Source: Solimonas terrae
GTDB lineage: Bacteria > Pseudomonadota > Gammaproteobacteria > Nevskiales > Nevskiaceae
NCBI RefSeq assembly: GCF_011067135.1
Contig: NZ_JAAMOW010000005.1
Location: forward strand, 62,001 to 126,000
Length of the DNA stretch: 64,000 bases
Direction: 5' to 3'
Shown here: positions 62,301 through 64,000 of the stretch, in pieces
How the letters are laid out: each line of letters opens with the position of its first letter
Numbering within the stretch: the stretch's first letter is position 1
Translations under genes and position numbers: made by a program
The notes under the pieces: model-generated
Databases searched by the model: none
Seen by the model: the letters and a program-made list of their open reading frames with translations, nothing else
What the model was told of the DNA's origin: nothing

Positions 62301-64000
62301 ATGCCGGCCTGCATCTGCGCGGCGAGCTCGCCGGGCAGGGCCTTCTGGAACGCACCGAGGATTTCGACGCGCTTGATCGAGTCGATGCCGAGATCGGCTT
62401 CAAGGTCGGCCTCGAACCCGAGCATCTCGACCGGATAACCGGTGCGCTCGGCGACCAGCGTCGTCAGCGTGCCGGCGTAATCGATCGCGACGGCGGCAAC
62501 CGCCACGGCTGCGGCCGGCGCTGCGGTGGCAGCCGGCGCGGCCGCCGGTGCGATGTGCCGCAATTCGGCAAGGATCGCGCTCAGCGACCTGGCCTTGGTG
62601 AAACGTTCCATGCCGGCCTGCATCTGCGCAGCGGCAGTGGCCGGCATTGCCTTCTGCACCGCGCCGAGGATTTCGACCCGTTTGATCGAATCGATGCCGA
62701 GATCGGCTTCGAGATCGGCGTCGAGGCCGAGCATTTCCGGCGGATAGCCGGTGCGCTCGGCGACGATGCCGGTCAGCAGCGCCTGATGATCGACGGCCGG
62801 GGCGCTGCCCGCGAGCGCGACGGCGCTCGCAGCCGGCGCGGCGGCCGGCATCGCGGCCTGGAAGCCGGACGATTGCGCCAGGATCGCGCTCAGCGACTTG
62901 GCCTTGGTGAAGCGCTCCATGCCGGCCTGCATCTGCGCCGCGGCATCCGCCGGCAGGGCTTTCTGGAACGCGCCGAGGATTTCGACCCGCTTGATCGAAT
63001 CGATCCCCAGGTCGGCTTCCAGATCCGCTTCGAGACCGAGCATGTCACTCGGATAGCCGGTGCGCTCGGCGACGATGCCGATCAGCAGCGCCTGCAGGTC
63101 GACGGCGGGTGCGGCGGCCGGCGCCATCGCCGGCATCGCGGCCGCTGCCGGCGCCGATCCCAGCGGCAGGGTGCGGGTCTGCGCGAGGATCGCGTTCAGC
63201 GACTTGGCCTTGGTGAATCCCTCCATCTGCGCCTGCATCTGCGTCGCGGCAGCAGCCGGCAGGGCTTTCTGGAAGGCGCCGAGAATTTCGACGCGCTTGA
63301 TCGAATCGATCCCCAGATCCGCTTCGAGATCGGCGTCGAGGCCGAGCATCTCGCCGGGATAGCCGGTGCGTTCGGCGACGATGCCGAGCAGCGTCTGCTG
63401 CGCATCGAACGCCGGCACGGCCGCGACGGCGACCGCAGCCACCGGCGTCGGCGTCGGCGCGGGCGCCGCGACAACCGCTGCCGGCGGCGTGAATGCGTGT
63501 ACCGCCGGCATGGCCGGCATTGACGCGGATGCGGTACTGCCGCCGCCGAGGTACTGCTGGAGCACGCGTTCCTGCAGCGAGAGGAACTGCCGCATCGTCT
63601 GCTGATAGGCGACCAGCGCATCGCCGGCCATCGCCGGCAGGGCGGGCATCGCAGCGGGCATGGCCGGCGACGGTATCACCTGGCCGGCTGCGGCAGGCGC
63701 CGCTGCGGCGACCCCGGAAACCGGTGTGCGTGCGGAGAGGGCGGCGCGCGCGCGCTCGGCGCTGGCCGCCGTCAGCGGCGGCAGGCTGCCGCTGCGCAGC
63801 AGCGGGTCGGCAATCGGCCGTGCGCAGCCACCGCTGAGCAGCCACATGTGCTTGGGGACGACCAGCGGCTTGGACAGCTCATCGAACTGGGCGTCATCGA
63901 GCAGCGCCAGATCGCGTCGCGCAAACAGGGCCGACGGCTGCCACGCGGCACCGGCGACGAACAGTTCCGCCAGGCCCATCAGCAGGCCGCGCATGCCACC
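59381..64000 (-). CDS. PfaA-like synthase: (KS-AT)-ACP5-KR-DH, 5' part outside window
   Basis: The frame is open to the end of the window, so the N-terminus is missing. The first visible residues (LAELFVAGAAWQPSALF) resemble the end of the AT region of the second synthase, suggesting KS-AT upstream. A helical VAYQQTMRQFLSLQERV segment follows, then five ACPs, each with GIDSIKRVEIL, spaced about 103 residues. A ketoreductase (about 720-1165 from the visible Met) has TGGARGIT, Ser1120, Tyr1133 and Asn1137. A dehydratase ends the protein with His1267 (LLDHRIDG) and a DVAPQ motif. KS-AT-ACPn-KR-DH is the layout of PUFA synthase PfaA and secondary-lipid synthases. Confidence 0.93.
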   Translation of the reverse strand, partial: GGMRGLLMGLAELFVAGAAWQPSALFARRDLALLDDAQFDELSKPLVVPKHMWLLSGGCARPIADPLLRSGSLPPLTAASAERARAALSARTPVSGVAAAAPAAAGQVIPSPAMPAAMPALPAMAGDALVAYQQTMRQFLSLQERVLQQYLGGGSTASASMPAMPAVHAFTPPAAVVAAPAPTPTPVAAVAVAAVPAFDAQQTLLGIVAERTGYPGEMLGLDADLEADLGIDSIKRVEILGAFQKALPAAAATQMQAQMEGFTKAKSLNAILAQTRTLPLGSAPAAAAMPAMAPAAAPAVDLQALLIGIVAERTGYPSDMLGLEADLEADLGIDSIKRVEILGAFQKALPADAAAQMQAGMERFTKAKSLSAILAQSSGFQAAMPAAAPAASAVALAGSAPAVDHQALLTGIVAERTGYPPEMLGLDADLEADLGIDSIKRVEILGAVQKAMPATAAAQMQAGMERFTKARSLSAILAELRHIAPAAAPAATAAPAAAVAVAAVAIDYAGTLTTLVAERTGYPVEMLGFEADLEADLGIDSIKRVEILGAFQKALPGELAAQMQAGMERFTKAKSLGAIVAELQKLAPAATPTTSVAASAPSAAVVVAAPVDFAATLIGIVAERTGYPPEMLAMDADLEADLGIDSIKRVEILGALQKLLPAAQGAQMQVGMERFTKAKSLQAIVQALAALDAVAPAAAAPVTSTATQPGSAPSATVFAATPRYVIRSRPAPLPEARASLSGLMLLLGGPAPIAKALSEKLKAQRLIPVHIAEHEGDALRAAIAAARARHGRIGGVMHLHGLSAGEIGDLAAWRARCASEALSLFHGLQGSGEDLATARVLVASRFGGTFGRDSFSNGAAPAGAGNGLLNCLRQEYPQATMRAVDFDGQSDVEIAELLAGELYAECAEPEVGYVGTVRHGSSTVSRPLTPSPFPAAVTPEGDWVVLVTGGARGITAEIVEELVRPGMRLVLLGRTAAPGAEAADTQAFADAAQLKSGLLRQALARGEKPKPVEIERAVTRVLTDREIRGNLARLGAAGAQVEYLACDVRDEAALSAIVDRLYADYGRIDAVLHGAGVIEDKLFTDKTAESFERVLGTKLDAAFVLSRKLKPESLKLLAFFTSVAGRYGNRGQGDYAAANETLNRLAWQLHREWPQARVLAINWGPWDAGMASEGVRRAFKERGIEAIPVPSGRRFFVDEILYGTRHDVEIVAGAGPWYVGASEAASAPAGSDTDPVLPLVRSVPRMGPGGNMMLDHQFSLATDPYLLDHRIDGRGVLPAAGAVEWMAQFVTAAWPGWHVVEMRDVRQMGGITIDPAINDGKRSVQLRARASSHADHTGQNITVEIIDPAKKLPLYRATAVLQQQMPDAPPAPAETLDGGKPFAAGDAYAHLLFHGPRFQLVTSIPAVAAGGIDALVKPCQPQDWLVAAPGSWLFDPGLVDVAPQMAIVWSRLNRNMTALPSSFGAVLRYGVGALPPSLRLVLRMREAPHDAGVLYDALFVDDQDRVRLEMRRCEGTMSAALNRLGGQAANTKSQPNESA
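61925..63409 (-). repeat. five tandem ACP modules
   Basis: Five carrier modules at spacings of 102-105 residues (about 309 bp) share nearly the same core (VAERTGYP, DLEADLGIDSIKRVEIL, and a KAKSL end). They are joined by Ala/Pro-rich linkers. The phosphopantetheine Ser residues, numbered from the first Met visible, are 231, 333, 436, 539 and 644. Tandem ACPs raise throughput in PUFA synthases. This is part of the gene, not a separate element. Confidence 0.92.

Noticed and set aside
61925-63409. Regular repeats of about 309 bp that might suggest an array or mobile repeat
   Set aside because: They are in-frame ACP modules of one synthase gene.

Overview
The window is GC-rich, densely coded DNA from a gammaproteobacterium. 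The conserved blocks rsmI/lpoA/yraN/diaA, sspAB beside the cytochrome bc1 operon, a PP0621-like gene with pilSR, and bamD divergent from rluD-pgeF all point that way. The GC content, short intergenic gaps and the DUF1329/YCF48/RND trio suggest a Nevskiales/Solimonadaceae- or Xanthomonadales-type genome; that placement is inference. I see no rRNA, tRNA, IS element, phage gene or CRISPR array.

Region 1 (1-20.4 kb) is mostly housekeeping. It opens with the proA 3' end, then nadD-rsfS-rlmH, with an unusual histone-like tail on RsfS. A leftward envelope operon follows: a D,D-carboxypeptidase, a TMTC-like glycosyltransferase and a secreted coiled-coil protein. Next come leftward genes for a DUF805 protein, an OmpA-family protein, a lipoprotein and a Yip1-type protein. 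A 373-bp intergenic region with three 11-bp-phased direct repeats precedes a rightward gene for a winged-helix/Ser-Thr kinase/TPR membrane protein. After it come DUF2157 and GDYXXLXY genes, the rsmI/lpoA/yraN/diaA block, an FAD-linked oxidase and sspAB.

Region 2 (20.4-35.6 kb) is core metabolism and regulation. It holds petABC, a GAF protein plus NarX/NarL-like two-component pair, pilR-pilS-PP0621, sucCD, nadE, bamD, rluD and pgeF.

Region 3 (35.6-47.3 kb, + strand) is accessory. It contains a DUF1329/YCF48/RND trio. A second set follows behind its own predicted promoter and operator: a TolC-type outer-membrane protein, a PqqD-like/pseudo-M50/HlyD fusion, a propeller-like protein and a sulfotransferase. 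The last three overlap end to start.

Region 4 (47.5-64 kb, - strand) is a tightly packed biosynthetic cluster. In order of transcription it encodes a PfaA-like synthase (five ACPs, KR, DH; N-terminus outside the window), a KS-AT-DH-phosphopantetheinyl transferase synthase, a type I phosphodiesterase, a hexapeptide acyltransferase, a free ACP, an alpha/beta hydrolase, a double CoA-transferase and a secreted esterase. It converges on the exporter/sulfotransferase set. The two sets together look like a complete system that makes, tailors, possibly sulfates and exports a polyketide or secondary lipid. This is the most interesting part of the window.
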